NCBI GenBank assembly: GCA_052390415.1
Contig: JBQTGY010000012.1
Coordinates: 1-64,000 of the forward strand
DNA length: 64,000 bases
Direction of reading: 5' to 3'
Source of the DNA: JANNWF01 sp052390415
GTDB lineage: Bacteria > Pseudomonadota > Gammaproteobacteria > Xanthomonadales > Xanthomonadaceae
Below are positions 10,113 to 21,060 of the stretch, one piece after another. The position numbers were made by a program, and so were the translations under genes. Under the pieces are notes generated by a model. That model was not told the origin of the DNA and did not search any database. It was given only the letters and a program-made list of their open reading frames with translations. Position 1 is the first letter of the stretch, and every line of letters starts with the position of its first letter.

Positions 10113-11000
10113 ATGGCGGCACGCCTGTTGGACGGAAAGGGTATTGCCGACGGCATGCTTGAAAGTCTGCGCGCACGCGTGCAGGCGCGGGTGAATGCAG
10201 GCAAGACTGCGCCTGGGTTGGCGGTAGTGTTGGTCGGTGACGACCCGGCCTCAGCCGTGTATGTACGCAATAAGCGACGTGCGTGCGCCCGCGCAGGTCT
10301 GTTGACGTTTGACTTCAACTTGCCGGTGGAAACCACCGAGGCGAGTCTGCACGAACTGGTTGATCGGTTGAATGGCGACAGCCGCGTGCACGGCATCTTG
10401 GTGCAACTGCCACTGCCGCCGCAGATGAATGCGACGGCACTGATCAATCGAATCGATCCGCGCAAAGATGTCGATGGATTTCATGCGGAGAACGTCGGTC
10501 GTCTGGCATTGCGTCAGCCTGGCCTGCGACCGTGTACGCCGCGCGGAATCATCACCTTGCTGTCGCACACTGATCAGCCCGTGCGCGGGCGCAATGCAGT
10601 CGTCATCGGTGTCAGCAATCATGTCGGTCGGCCAATGTTGATGGAACTGCTCATTGCCGGCACCACCACCTGTGCCTGTCACCGCTTCACGCCGCGCGAC
10701 GAGCTCAGGCGGCAAGTGGGCCAGGCGGACATTGTGGTCGCTGCGGTGGGTCGGCCCGGCTTGGTCGAAGGCGGTTGGGTCAAACCGGGTGCAGTCGTCA
10801 TCGACGTGGGCATCACCCGCGTCGCGGACGGCTCCCTCGTTGGAGACGTCGAATTTGAGTCGGCACGCGAGCGCGCATCCTGGATCACGCCGGTCCCGGG
10901 AGGAGTGGGCCCGATGACGGTGGCGACGCTGATTCAAAACACCGTTGACGCCGCAGATGCACTTGATGCAGAAGCTGTGGCTGCGAGCCACTTGAACTAA
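10113..11000 (+). CDS. folD: bifunctional methylenetetrahydrofolate dehydrogenase / methenyltetrahydrofolate cyclohydrolase
   Basis: Cytosolic one-carbon enzyme interconverting 5,10-methylene-, methenyl- and 10-formyl-tetrahydrofolate with NADP. The 295-aa product contains the catalytic Tyr50/Lys54 pair ([12 protein letters not shown]), the substrate-binding stretch [13 protein letters not shown], the cofactor-binding region [13 protein letters not shown], and the C-terminal [12 protein letters not shown]. Length is normal (E. coli 288). It ends with an 8-residue extension beyond the family core. The following TRAP genes start 12 bp downstream. Confidence 0.96.
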   Translation: MAARLLDGKGIADGMLESLRARVQARVNAGKTAPGLAVVLVGDDPASAVYVRNKRRACARAGLLTFDFNLPVETTEASLHELVDRLNGDSRVHGILVQLPLPPQMNATALINRIDPRKDVDGFHAENVGRLALRQPGLRPCTPRGIITLLSHTDQPVRGRNAVVIGVSNHVGRPMLMELLIAGTTTCACHRFTPRDELRRQVGQADIVVAAVGRPGLVEGGWVKPGAVVIDVGITRVADGSLVGDVEFESARERASWITPVPGGVGPMTVATLIQNTVDAADALDAEAVAASHLN

Positions 11001-11012
11001 GGCCTAACTTTG

Positions 11013-11870
11013 ATGAGCCGGACACAGGCAAAAATTTGGGTGCTGGTCATCGCCGCGACACTGACCGGTTGCGCGTCAGTGGCTCAGCGCGCTGCCAACG
11101 ATTTGGCGTCGGATCTTCAGCGCGGCATCTTTGATCACGACGATCCGGCCACGGTGGCCGCCGGTCTGCCCGCCTATTTGCTGTTGATCGACGGACTGCT
11201 TTCCAGTCGCCCGGACAATACCGCAATGCTGCAAGCGGCTGCGGGGCTATATTCCGCGTACGCAGGCAACTTCGTTGACGATGTTGAGCGTGGGAAACGG
11301 CTGAGTGCGCGCGGCTTTGAGTACGCGCGTCGCGCCACCTGCATGGATTTGCCAGCGATATGCGCCAAGTTGGACGGGCCGGTCGATGAGTTCGTGAACA
11401 GCGTCGCCAGCGCACCGGCGTCGTCGGTTTCGACCTTGCACACGCTGGGTACCGCATGGGCTGGATACGTACAGGCGCATAGCGACGACTGGGCGGCGAT
11501 TGCCGCGTTGCCCAAGGCACAGGCGGTGATCGAGCGGGTGGTTGCACTTGACCCCGACTATCAAAAGGGCTTGCCATGGGCGTACCTCGGTGTCTTGCAC
11601 AGCCTGCGACCGGAAGGGGTAGGCGGTGAACCTGAGCGCGGACGCGCTGCGTTTGAACAATCAATCTCCCGTTCCGAGGGGGCCAACCTGATGGCCAAGA
11701 CGCTGTTCGCCGAGCGCTACGCGCGACTGGTGTTTGACCGGGAGTTGCACGACCGCTTGCTCACCGAAGTCTTGGCCGCAGACCCCAAACAAGCCGGTTT
11801 TACCTTGGCCAATCACATGGCGCAGACGCGTGCGGCGGCTCTGATGGCTGCTGCCGATGACTATTTTTAA
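11013..11870 (+). CDS. TRAP transporter TatT-family lipoprotein
   Basis: Periplasmic TPR-rich lipoprotein of TPAT-type TRAP transporters, which in Treponema assembles with the substrate-binding subunit and is thought to hand over hydrophobic ligands. The 285-aa product has a lipoprotein signal ending TLTGC, followed by helical repeats (AAGLPAYLLLIDGLLSSRPD, AAGLYSAYAGNF, GLPWAYLGVLHSL). ATG 11013 is preferred to the TTG just before it; AAGG is 8 nt upstream. The stop is 13 bp before dctP, so the four TRAP genes form one unit. The family assignment rests on the repeat pattern and position. Confidence 0.82.
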   Translation: MSRTQAKIWVLVIAATLTGCASVAQRAANDLASDLQRGIFDHDDPATVAAGLPAYLLLIDGLLSSRPDNTAMLQAAAGLYSAYAGNFVDDVERGKRLSARGFEYARRATCMDLPAICAKLDGPVDEFVNSVASAPASSVSTLHTLGTAWAGYVQAHSDDWAAIAALPKAQAVIERVVALDPDYQKGLPWAYLGVLHSLRPEGVGGEPERGRAAFEQSISRSEGANLMAKTLFAERYARLVFDRELHDRLLTEVLAADPKQAGFTLANHMAQTRAAALMAAADDYF

Positions 11871-11883
11871 GGAGAGCGATTCA

Positions 11884-12891
11884 ATGATTCGTTGTTTGTT
11901 AGCGCTGTTCCTGATGGCTGCAATCGCGCCGGTCGCGGCCGTCGAGACGCTGAAGATCGCCACGCTCGCGCCGGAAGGCTCGACCTGGATGAAAGAGATG
12001 CGCGCAGCCGCGGCTGCGTCGGAGAAGGCTACCGAGGGACGCGTCAAAGTCCGTTTTTATCCGGGCGGCGTGATGGGTAACGACGTCACCGTGCTGCGCA
12101 AGATCAAACTGGGACAACTTCATGGCGGCGCCTTCACTGGCAGCGAGCTGTCCTTGATTTCAAAAGATGCGCAGCTTTACAGCTTGCCGTTCCTGTTCCG
12201 GGATCGTGCCGAGGTTGATGCCGTCCGCGCGACCGTCGATCCTTTGTTGTTCAAGACATTCGATGACGCCGGCTGGAAGGTGTTGAATTTGAGCGGCGTC
12301 GGTTTTGCTTACCTGATGGCGAATGGTCCGATCAGCGGCGGCGACGGCTTGGCCTCTCGCAAAGTGTGGGTGCCGCAGAACGACTTGATCGCCGAGCGGG
12401 TATTTCGCGCTGGCGGCGTCGCGCCCATCCCACTGCCGTTGCCGGATGTGTTCACTGCGCTACAAACCGGCCTGATCGACACCGTCGGCAATACGCCCTC
12501 CGGTGCGATTGCTTTGCAGTGGCACGGCAAGTTACGGCAGGTGCTCGACTTGCCGCTGAGCTATGTCACGGGCTACGTGGTGGTCTCCGGCAAATCGTGG
12601 CAGAAGTTGGATGCGGCGGATCAAGTCGCAGTAGCCGACGCATTCCGTCAAAGCGGCGAGCGCATCGATGCCGATAATCGTCGTGCCGATGCGCAGGCCT
12701 TGCAGGCGTTGCAGGGCCTCGGAATCGAGTTGGTACCGCCGGACCCCAAAGACGCCGCGCGCTGGCAAGCCATTGGTGCCGACGTCACCCAACAAATGAG
12801 TGCTGACGGCGAGCTCAGCGCTGCGCCGCTAGCTGCGCTGCAAACCTTGCTGGAAGCGCATCGAGCGAAATCACCCGCGGCGAGCCCCTAA
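11884..12891 (+). CDS. dctP: TRAP transporter substrate-binding protein DctP
   Basis: Periplasmic solute receptor for a TRAP transporter. The 335-aa product has a cleavable signal peptide (MIRCLLALFLMAAIAPVAA) and the DctP fold: LKIATLAPEGSTW near the mature N-terminus, a YPGGVMGNDV segment, and FTALQTGLIDTVGNTPSG in the ligand hinge. ATG 11884 follows a strong AAGGAG. It lacks the arginine pattern I associate with C4-dicarboxylate receptors, and pairing with a TatT lipoprotein suggests another, possibly hydrophobic, ligand. The substrate cannot be named. Confidence 0.9.
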   Translation: MIRCLLALFLMAAIAPVAAVETLKIATLAPEGSTWMKEMRAAAAASEKATEGRVKVRFYPGGVMGNDVTVLRKIKLGQLHGGAFTGSELSLISKDAQLYSLPFLFRDRAEVDAVRATVDPLLFKTFDDAGWKVLNLSGVGFAYLMANGPISGGDGLASRKVWVPQNDLIAERVFRAGGVAPIPLPLPDVFTALQTGLIDTVGNTPSGAIALQWHGKLRQVLDLPLSYVTGYVVVSGKSWQKLDAADQVAVADAFRQSGERIDADNRRADAQALQALQGLGIELVPPDPKDAARWQAIGADVTQQMSADGELSAAPLAALQTLLEAHRAKSPAASP

Positions 12892-12907
12892 GCGCAGGGA
12901 AATCGTG

Positions 12908-13402
12908 ATGCCTGTCCCGTTGCTTACGCGCCTGTTGCGCGGCCTGCACACGCTTGAAGATGGCCTGCTGGCATTGGCGCTCGGACTGTTGGTGTTGCTT
13001 TCGGTGGGGCAAATTGTCGCGCGCATGGCCTTCGATGCCGGCGGCGTATGGATCGAACCATCGATGCGGCTGTTGATCCTGTGGTTGGCGATGCTGGGCG
13101 CCTTGGCCGCGACGCGCGATGGTCGACATATCGCGATCGATGTATTGCCGCGCTTGCTGCCGCCACTCGGCAAGCGAATTGCTTGGGCCATGGGGCAGGT
13201 GTTTGCGGCAGTCATATGCGCGTTGATGGCGTGGGGAAGCGTCGATCTGGTCGTGCTTGAGCGCGAGTCGGCGGCGGAAGTGGTGAGTGGTGTATCGCTG
13301 TGGGTGTCGCTGCTGATTCTGCCTGCGGGATTCTCGCTGATGGCACTGCGGATGTTGATCGCGGCCGCGTTGCCGCCACCGGCTGAGCACAATGTCGCTT
13401 GA
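12908..13402 (+). CDS. dctQ: TRAP transporter small permease DctQ
   Basis: Small inner-membrane subunit of the TRAP transporter. The 164-aa product has four predicted membrane segments (near LLALALGLLVLLSVGQIVA, LLILWLAMLGALAA, MGQVFAAVICALMAWGS and WVSLLILPAGFSLMALRML). ATG 12908 has AGGGA 7 nt upstream. It overlaps dctM by 11 bp, implying coupled translation. Length is normal for DctQ. Confidence 0.92.
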   Translation: MPVPLLTRLLRGLHTLEDGLLALALGLLVLLSVGQIVARMAFDAGGVWIEPSMRLLILWLAMLGALAATRDGRHIAIDVLPRLLPPLGKRIAWAMGQVFAAVICALMAWGSVDLVVLERESAAEVVSGVSLWVSLLILPAGFSLMALRMLIAAALPPPAEHNVA

Positions 13403-14692
13403 ACTGATGTTGGGCCTGTTGCTGATTCTGGTCGCCCTCATGGGCGCACCTCTGTTTGCGCTGATTGGCGGTGCCGCGCTGCTTGGCTTCTATGCGATCG
13501 ACTATGACCTTGCCTTGGTAGCGGTCGAATTCTATCGATTGGCCGACATGCCCGGGCTTGCGGCGATCCCCTTGTTCACCTTGTCGGGTTACTTGCTGGG
13601 TGCCAGCGAAGCGCCCAAGCGGCTGGTGCGTTTGTCTGACGCTTGGTTGGGTTGGATGCCAGGTGGCCTGGCCATCGTCGCGATCATCACCTGCTCGCTG
13701 TTTACCGCATTCACAGGTGCCACCGGTGCGACCATCGTTGCGCTGGGCGCTTTGCTGTATCCCGCGCTGATTGGCGCAGGCTATCCGCGGCGTTACGTGC
13801 TCGGTCTGCTGACTTCGGCCGGCAGTTTGGGGCTGCTGTTCGCACCTTCGCTGCCACTGATCCTGTTTGGTTTTGTGGCTGGGCAGTTGGGTACGGACCC
13901 TCCGGTGAGCGTGCAGGATCTGTTTCTTGCGGGTGTGTTGCCGGGTCTGCTGATGGTCGGGATCCTGATGGTGCACGCGGTGTGGATCGGACGGGGCTTG
14001 AACAAGGCTGGCATGAGCAAGGCCACCCACCGCTTCAACGCCCACGAAGCCGGTGCATCGGTGCTCGCGGCGGGCTGGGAGCTGCCACTGCCCTTGCTCG
14101 TGTTGGGTGGCATTTACGGCGGGTTTTTTGCTGCATCGGAAGCCGCCGCAATTACCGCTGCCTATGTGTTGCTGGTCACCGTGTTTATCAAGCGCGAAAT
14201 CAAGTGGCGCGCTTTGCCGACGATCATGGCGGAAGCGATGCGAATGGTCGGCGTGATTCTGTTGATCCTCGGCATGGCGCTGGCGTTGTCGAACTGGATG
14301 ATTGACCAGGAAGTGCCAACCCGGTTGTTCGAGATTATTTCCACACACATCACCAGCCCCATCGTGTTCCTGCTCTTGCTCAGCGTGTTTTTGCTGATTG
14401 TCGGCATGTTGTTGGACGTGTTTTCCGCCATCGTCATCCTGGTGCCACTGCTGGTGCCGGTCGCGCAGGGATTCGGCATCCATCCGGTGCATCTGGGCGT
14501 ATTGATGCTGGCCAACCTGCAGTTGGGCTACTTCACTCCACCGGTGGGATTGAACCTGTTCATCGCCAGCTATCAGTTCAAAGCGCCCGTGCACGAGCTG
14601 GTGCGCGCCTGCGTGCCATTTTTCCTGCTGCTGCTCGGCGCGGTGTTGTTGATCGCGCTGTGGCCCGGGTTGTCGCTCGTTCTGCTCGGCTG

Positions 14693-14693
<1 letters not shown>
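13392..14693 (+). CDS. dctM: TRAP transporter large permease DctM
   Basis: Large inner-membrane subunit that carries out sodium-coupled transport. The 433-aa product has about 12 membrane segments, including GLLLILVALMGAPLFALIGG at the N-terminus, the conserved AIPLFTLSGYLLGAS, TAFTGATGATIVALG, and LGYFTPPVGLNLFIAS near the end. Length is normal. It closes the TatT-DctP-DctQ-DctM unit. A 7-bp inverted repeat (14693-14715) starts at the stop codon. Confidence 0.94.
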
Positions 14694-16222
<1,529 letters not shown>

Positions 16223-16283
16223 GGAGCCGCGCTTGCAAACCACAGGTTTGCGTGGCTCCGAACGCCCGCGCGCAAGCGCGGGC
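16223..16283. repeat. two strong hairpins between guaB and guaA
   Basis: The first (16223-16259) pairs GGAGCC with GGCTCC around an inner perfect GCAAACC/GGTTTGC stem with loop ACA. The second (16264-16283) is a perfect 8-bp stem GCCCGCGC/GCGCGGGC closed by a GCAA tetraloop. Neither is followed by a U-run. They may act in mRNA stability or attenuation between guaB and guaA, or be REP-like. Confidence 0.6.
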
Positions 16284-16387
16284 CGGGTGCCGTGCACGCA
16301 GGTATGCACAGTGTCCCGAACACGGCTCCCACGACACCGCCGTTCGCGACTATCAAGCCCACGCCGCAATATCGAGTCCTGATCCCC

Positions 16388-17968
16388 ATGACCCTCCACT
16401 CCGACAAAATTCTCATCCTCGATTTCGGTGCCCAATACACGCAACTGATTGCGAGGCGCATTCGTGAGTTGGGTGTGTACTGTGAGATTTGGGCTTGGGA
16501 TCACGATCCGGCTGAAATTGCCGGCTTCGCGCCGCGCGGGATCGTCCTGTCGGGCGGTCCGGAGTCCACTACCGACGTCAATCCACCGCGAGCACCGCAG
16601 CAGGTATTCGATGCAGGGATTCCAATCCTTGGCATCTGTTATGGCATGCAGACGCTGGCCGCGCAGTTAGGTGGCGCGACCGAGGCGGCGGATCAGCGTG
16701 AATTTGGGCATGCGGCAGTCGAAGTCGTGGCCGGTGAGTCTTTGCTGGCCGGGCTGAGCGACCATGACGGGACACCTTCTCGGCTCGACGTGTGGATGAG
16801 CCACGGCGATCACGTCAGCGCGGTGCCGCCGGGCTTTGTCGTCAGCGCAAGCACCGACCGTGTCGCCATTGCAGCGATGGCCGACGAAACACGGCGCTGG
16901 TACGGCGTGCAGTTCCATCCGGAAGTCACGCATACGCGGCAAGGCAACGCCATCCTGCGGCGGTTCGTTGTCGATATCTGCGGCTGCGACACGTTGTGGA
17001 CGGCCGCCAACATCATCGACGACCAAATCGCGCGCGTGCGGCAACAGATCGGTGACGGTGACGTTTTGCTTGGACTGTCGGGCGGCGTCGATTCGTCGGT
17101 AGTCGCTGCGCTCCTGCATCGCGCGATTGGCGAACGGTTGACGTGCGTCTTTGTCGACACCGGCTTGTTGCGCCTGCACGAAGGCGACCAAGTGATGACG
17201 ATGTTTGCCAACGAGGCAGATAGCGGCGGACTTGGCATCAAGGTCATCCGCGTCAACGCGCGCGAGCGTTTTTTCGCAGCACTGGCTGGAGTGGTCGACC
17301 CCGAGGTCAAGCGCAAGATCATCGGCGGCCTGTTCATCGATGTGTTCGAAGAAGAATCGGCCAAGCTCGATCGTGTGCGCTGGTTGGCGCAAGGGACGAT
17401 TTACCCCGATGTGATCGAGTCGGCCGGCAGCAAGACCGGCAAGGCACACGTCATCAAGAGTCATCACAATGTGGGCGGGTTGCCGGCGCGGATGAAGCTT
17501 GGACTGGTCGAGCCGTTGCGCGAGCTGTTCAAGGATGAAGTGCGTCGACTGGGTGTTGCGCTCGGATTGCCGCGCGAGATGGTGTATCGACACCCGTTTC
17601 CAGGTCCCGGCTTGGGCGTACGCATCCTTGGCGAGGTCAAATCCGAGTATGCCGAGCTGCTTGCCCGCGCCGACGACGTGTTCATTCAAGAGCTGCGTCG
17701 TACGGGTCTGTACGACAAGACCAGCCAGGCATTTGCGGTCTTCCTGCCGATCAAGTCGGTGGGTGTGGTCGGCGATGCACGCGCGTACGAATGGGTGATC
17801 GCGCTGCGGGCGGTGGAAACCATCGACTTCATGACCGCGCATTGGGCGCACCTGCCCTACGAATTTCTGGATGTGGTATCGCGGCGGATCATCAACGAGA
17901 TCCGCGGCATTTCGCGCGTGGTGTACGACATCTCGGGCAAACCACCGGCGACGATCGAGTGGGAGTGA
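16388..17968 (+). CDS. guaA: GMP synthase (glutamine-hydrolysing)
   Basis: Converts XMP to GMP using ATP and glutamine. The 526-aa product has an N-terminal class I amidotransferase domain with nucleophile Cys84 ([11 protein letters not shown]) and VQFHPEVTH carrying the catalytic His/Glu. The ATP pyrophosphatase domain has the PP-loop [10 protein letters not shown], and the C-terminal dimerisation domain ends IEWE. ATG 16388 gives the expected N-terminus [19 protein letters not shown]. It follows guaB, the usual pairing. Confidence 0.97.
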   Translation: MTLHSDKILILDFGAQYTQLIARRIRELGVYCEIWAWDHDPAEIAGFAPRGIVLSGGPESTTDVNPPRAPQQVFDAGIPILGICYGMQTLAAQLGGATEAADQREFGHAAVEVVAGESLLAGLSDHDGTPSRLDVWMSHGDHVSAVPPGFVVSASTDRVAIAAMADETRRWYGVQFHPEVTHTRQGNAILRRFVVDICGCDTLWTAANIIDDQIARVRQQIGDGDVLLGLSGGVDSSVVAALLHRAIGERLTCVFVDTGLLRLHEGDQVMTMFANEADSGGLGIKVIRVNARERFFAALAGVVDPEVKRKIIGGLFIDVFEEESAKLDRVRWLAQGTIYPDVIESAGSKTGKAHVIKSHHNVGGLPARMKLGLVEPLRELFKDEVRRLGVALGLPREMVYRHPFPGPGLGVRILGEVKSEYAELLARADDVFIQELRRTGLYDKTSQAFAVFLPIKSVGVVGDARAYEWVIALRAVETIDFMTAHWAHLPYEFLDVVSRRIINEIRGISRVVYDISGKPPATIEWE

Positions 17969-18053
17969 GTTCAGGCGTGCCGAATTGCATCCCGGCGTCA
18001 GCATCGCTCGTATATGCGTTGAATTGGCACTATCCGTTCAGCGAGGCGACCAC

Positions 18054-19856
18054 ATGAAACGACTTCGGCAAGCGGACGCATTCTGGTGGCTGGCGGTGTT
18101 GTGGCTTTGGTTGACGCCGATGATTGGCAACGCCGTACCAAGTGGCGAGACGAGCAGTATTCGTTGGCAGGGCAAGGAGTCTGTTGCCTTCACGCAAGCC
18201 AAAGCCGAAAAGCGTTTCGTGCTGCTGTATCTGGAAGCAGTTTGGTGCCATTGGTGCCACGTGATGGATCAGCGGACGTACAAAGATGACGACGTCGCCG
18301 CGCTGATCGCGGAACACTACGTGCCACTGCGCATCGATCAGGACGCGCGCCCGGATCTGGCCAATCGTTATCGCGACTATGGCTGGCCAGCCACCATCGT
18401 TTTTGACGCCGACGGAAGAGAGATCGTCAAACGTCAGGGCTTCATCGCACCGGAGGCGATGCGGCGGCTGTTGCAGGCGATTGTTGATGATCCCAGCCCA
18501 GAAGCGGTTGCCGCCGTGGTGGATGCCAGTGGCTCAGTGACGTCTGGGCTGGCTGTCGGGGTGCGGCAACGTTTGCTCGACCGCCACACCAGCACATATG
18601 ACCTAGAGCGTGGTGGACTCAAGACGAGCCAAAAATATCTTGAGCGCGACAGTGTGGAGTACGCGCTGGCGCGTGCGGCGGCCGGCGACCTGGTCGAGAA
18701 GGCCCGTGCCCTGCAGACCTTGAACGCGGCCATCGCGCTTCTCGATCCGGCGTGGGGTGGCTTCTATCAGTATTCGACAGGCGGCGACTGGCAGCACCCT
18801 CATTTCGAAAAACTGACTACCCTGCAAGCCGAGTATCTGCGCATGTACGCCTTGGCCTACGCACATACGGGCGAGCAACGTTTTCTCGATGTGGCGTTGG
18901 CGGCGAAGCGCTATAGCGAGCAGTTTCTTGCCGACGAGTCGGGTGCGTTCTACGTCAGTCAGGATGCCGACCTGCGACCCGGCGAACACAGCGCGGAGTA
19001 CTTTGCGCTGACGGACACGGAGCGCCGCAAGCTCGGTATTCCCCGAGTCGACCGCAATCTCTACACGCAACAGACCGCCAGCATGGCTGAGGCGTACGGC
19101 GTGCTGCACGAGGTCACCGGCGACGAATCGCCGCCGTTTGCTGCGGTGCGTGCGGCTGAATGGATACTCGCCGAACGTGCTCTGGCGGGAGGCGGTTTTC
19201 GCCATGGTGAGGTCGACAACGGCGGGCCATTTCTCGCCGACACCCTTGCAGCGGGACGCGCGTTTTTGCAGCTGTATCGGGTCACTTCCAAACGCACATG
19301 GTTGACGCATGCGGGGGCCGCCGCTGATTTCATCGCCGACAAGTTTCAACTGCCTGCCGGTTTCGCCGGCGGTGTGGTGGGTACTGGGCCAATTGCGCCA
19401 GTCGCGCGCATCGAAGAGAACATCAGTGTGGCGCGCTTTGCCAATTTGTTGGCGCGCTACAACGGCGAGCCGCGCCACGCCGCGATGGCACGGCATGCAC
19501 GCGATTGGCTGGCGCAACCAGCGACCGCACTATCGCGATTGACCGAGGCTGGCATCTTGTTGGTGGATGACGAGATCGAAGCCGAGCCTCTGCACATCAC
19601 CGTCATCGGCAGCAAGAGCGACCCCGCCGCCAGCACCCTGTTCGCTGCGGGCCTGCGTCTGCCAGCCGCTTACAAGCGCCTGGATTGGTGGGATCTGAGC
19701 GAGGGGCCGCTACCCAATGCAGATGTGCGTTATCCGCCGGTCAAACGTGCGGCCGCGTTCGTGTGTACGAATCAGCGCTGTTCGTTGCCCATTTACGCGG
19801 CCAGCGAGATTCCCGAATTCCTTGCGCTTTCCGCCGAGCCTGATTCAAGTCAATGA
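18054..19856 (+). CDS. secreted thioredoxin-domain / DUF255 protein (YyaL-like)
   Basis: A 600-aa protein with a predicted N-terminal signal peptide (about residues 1-26, ending IGNA). A thioredoxin-like DUF255 domain follows with the paired-cysteine motif [10 protein letters not shown] and the cis-Pro-type stretch [14 protein letters not shown] long alpha/alpha-toroid-like region resembles N-acylglucosamine 2-epimerase folds, and a short C-terminal cysteine pair (CTNQRCSLP) ends the protein. The architecture matches YyaL/SSP411-type proteins, whose reaction is not established; periplasmic export is less usual and suggests a redox role there. ATG 18054 follows guaA by 85 bp. An upstream in-frame start inside guaA is rejected because it would bury the signal peptide. 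Confidence 0.82.
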   Translation: MKRLRQADAFWWLAVLWLWLTPMIGNAVPSGETSSIRWQGKESVAFTQAKAEKRFVLLYLEAVWCHWCHVMDQRTYKDDDVAALIAEHYVPLRIDQDARPDLANRYRDYGWPATIVFDADGREIVKRQGFIAPEAMRRLLQAIVDDPSPEAVAAVVDASGSVTSGLAVGVRQRLLDRHTSTYDLERGGLKTSQKYLERDSVEYALARAAAGDLVEKARALQTLNAAIALLDPAWGGFYQYSTGGDWQHPHFEKLTTLQAEYLRMYALAYAHTGEQRFLDVALAAKRYSEQFLADESGAFYVSQDADLRPGEHSAEYFALTDTERRKLGIPRVDRNLYTQQTASMAEAYGVLHEVTGDESPPFAAVRAAEWILAERALAGGGFRHGEVDNGGPFLADTLAAGRAFLQLYRVTSKRTWLTHAGAAADFIADKFQLPAGFAGGVVGTGPIAPVARIEENISVARFANLLARYNGEPRHAAMARHARDWLAQPATALSRLTEAGILLVDDEIEAEPLHITVIGSKSDPAASTLFAAGLRLPAAYKRLDWWDLSEGPLPNADVRYPPVKRAAAFVCTNQRCSLPIYAASEIPEFLALSAEPDSSQ

Positions 19857-19866
19857 CGACGGGTCA

Positions 19867-20364
19867 ATGACGACAGCCAGCGATTCGCCCGTGACTGCTG
19901 CTGATCTTCACTGGATGCAGCATGCGCTGGTGCTGGCGATGCGAGCAGAGCGAGAACACGCCGAGATTCCGGTGGCCGCCGTGCTCGTGGATGGCAAAGG
20001 TCAGCTGCTTGGCGAAGGCTTCAACCGCAACATTAGCGAGCATGACCCCAGCGCGCACGCCGAAATCGTCGCCCTGCGTGCGGCTGGCAAGCGACTCGGC
20101 AATCACCGCATGCCCGGCACTACGCTTTACGTCACCCTTGAACCCTGCGCGATGTGTGCCATGGCCTTGGTGCATGCACGCATTGAGCGGTTGGTGTACG
20201 CCGCCACCGATCCCAAGACCGGCGCCTGCGGCAGCGTGTTCGATCTGCTCGCTGACCCGCGGCACAACCATTGCATCGCGGTAACCACAGGTGTGCTTGC
20301 CGGGGATGCGAGTGCGTTGCTGCGTGACTTTTTTCGGCGCAAACGGTCGCAGAGCGGCGTGTAG
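19867..20364 (+). CDS. tadA: tRNA-specific adenosine deaminase
   Basis: Deaminates A34 to inosine in tRNA-Arg(ACG), an essential editing step. The 165-aa product has the zinc site and catalytic Glu of the cytidine-deaminase fold: HAE in [11 protein letters not shown] and PCAMC in [15 protein letters not shown], plus the [10 protein letters not shown] and FFRRKR C-terminal features of TadA. ATG 19867 is 10 bp after the upstream stop; the nearby ATG at 19853 is followed at once by a stop in its frame. Confidence 0.95.
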   Translation: MTTASDSPVTAADLHWMQHALVLAMRAEREHAEIPVAAVLVDGKGQLLGEGFNRNISEHDPSAHAEIVALRAAGKRLGNHRMPGTTLYVTLEPCAMCAMALVHARIERLVYAATDPKTGACGSVFDLLADPRHNHCIAVTTGVLAGDASALLRDFFRRKRSQSGV

Positions 20365-20448
20365 ACAATTGCAACGGCGTGATCGCTGCCGCGTTGTGAC
20401 GGTCGACCACTTGTTAGATTCGAATCAGATTCAGGCCACCAACGATGG

Positions 20449-21057
20449 ATGGGTATGGCAACAGAACCGGCTAGCGGCACCCCTACCGATCCTGCGGTTC
20501 TGCGCAAGCAACGCCTGATCTGGATCGATCTGGAAATGACCGGCCTTGATCCGCTCACCGATTCGGTGATCGAGATCGCGACCTTGGTGACGGACCGCGA
20601 TTTGAATGTGTTGGCGGAGGGACCTTCGTTGGCCATCCGTCATCCGCTTGCTGCCCTCGAAGCCATGGACGACTGGAACCGCAGCCATCACAGCCGTTCG
20701 GGCCTATGGCAGCAAGTGCTCGATTCCGATGTCGACATGGCCGAAGCCGAACGTCGCACGCTGGCATTCCTGGCCGAATGGGTGGAGCCCGGCAGCTCGC
20801 CCATCTGTGGCAATTCAATTTGTCAGGATCGGCGCTTTCTGGTCCGTTGCATGCCCACGTTGGAACGCTACTTCCACTACCGCAATCTGGATGTTTCGAC
20901 GATCAAGGTATTGGCACAAGCCTGGGCACCGGCGATCGCTGCCGGCGTGGTGAAACAAGGGGCGCATACGGCCCTGTCGGACATCCGCGAGTCGCTGTCC
21001 GAGCTCAAACATTACCGCGCTTTCATGGGCCCGCTGGGCGGGCAGTCGGCCGGCTGA
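20449..21057 (+). CDS. orn: oligoribonuclease
   Basis: DEDDh 3'-5' exonuclease that degrades 2-5 nt RNAs, including pGpG from c-di-GMP breakdown. The 202-aa product shows the DEDDh motifs: D and E in [11 protein letters not shown] in CQDRRF, and HTALSDI with the catalytic His and Asp. The N-terminus is about 20 residues longer than in E. coli; M1 (20449) and M3 (20455) are both possible. It lies 3 bp upstream of a diguanylate cyclase gene, a suggestive pairing since both act in c-di-GMP metabolism. Confidence 0.95.
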   Translation: MGMATEPASGTPTDPAVLRKQRLIWIDLEMTGLDPLTDSVIEIATLVTDRDLNVLAEGPSLAIRHPLAALEAMDDWNRSHHSRSGLWQQVLDSDVDMAEAERRTLAFLAEWVEPGSSPICGNSICQDRRFLVRCMPTLERYFHYRNLDVSTIKVLAQAWAPAIAAGVVKQGAHTALSDIRESLSELKHYRAFMGPLGGQSAG

Positions 21058-21060
21058 GCC

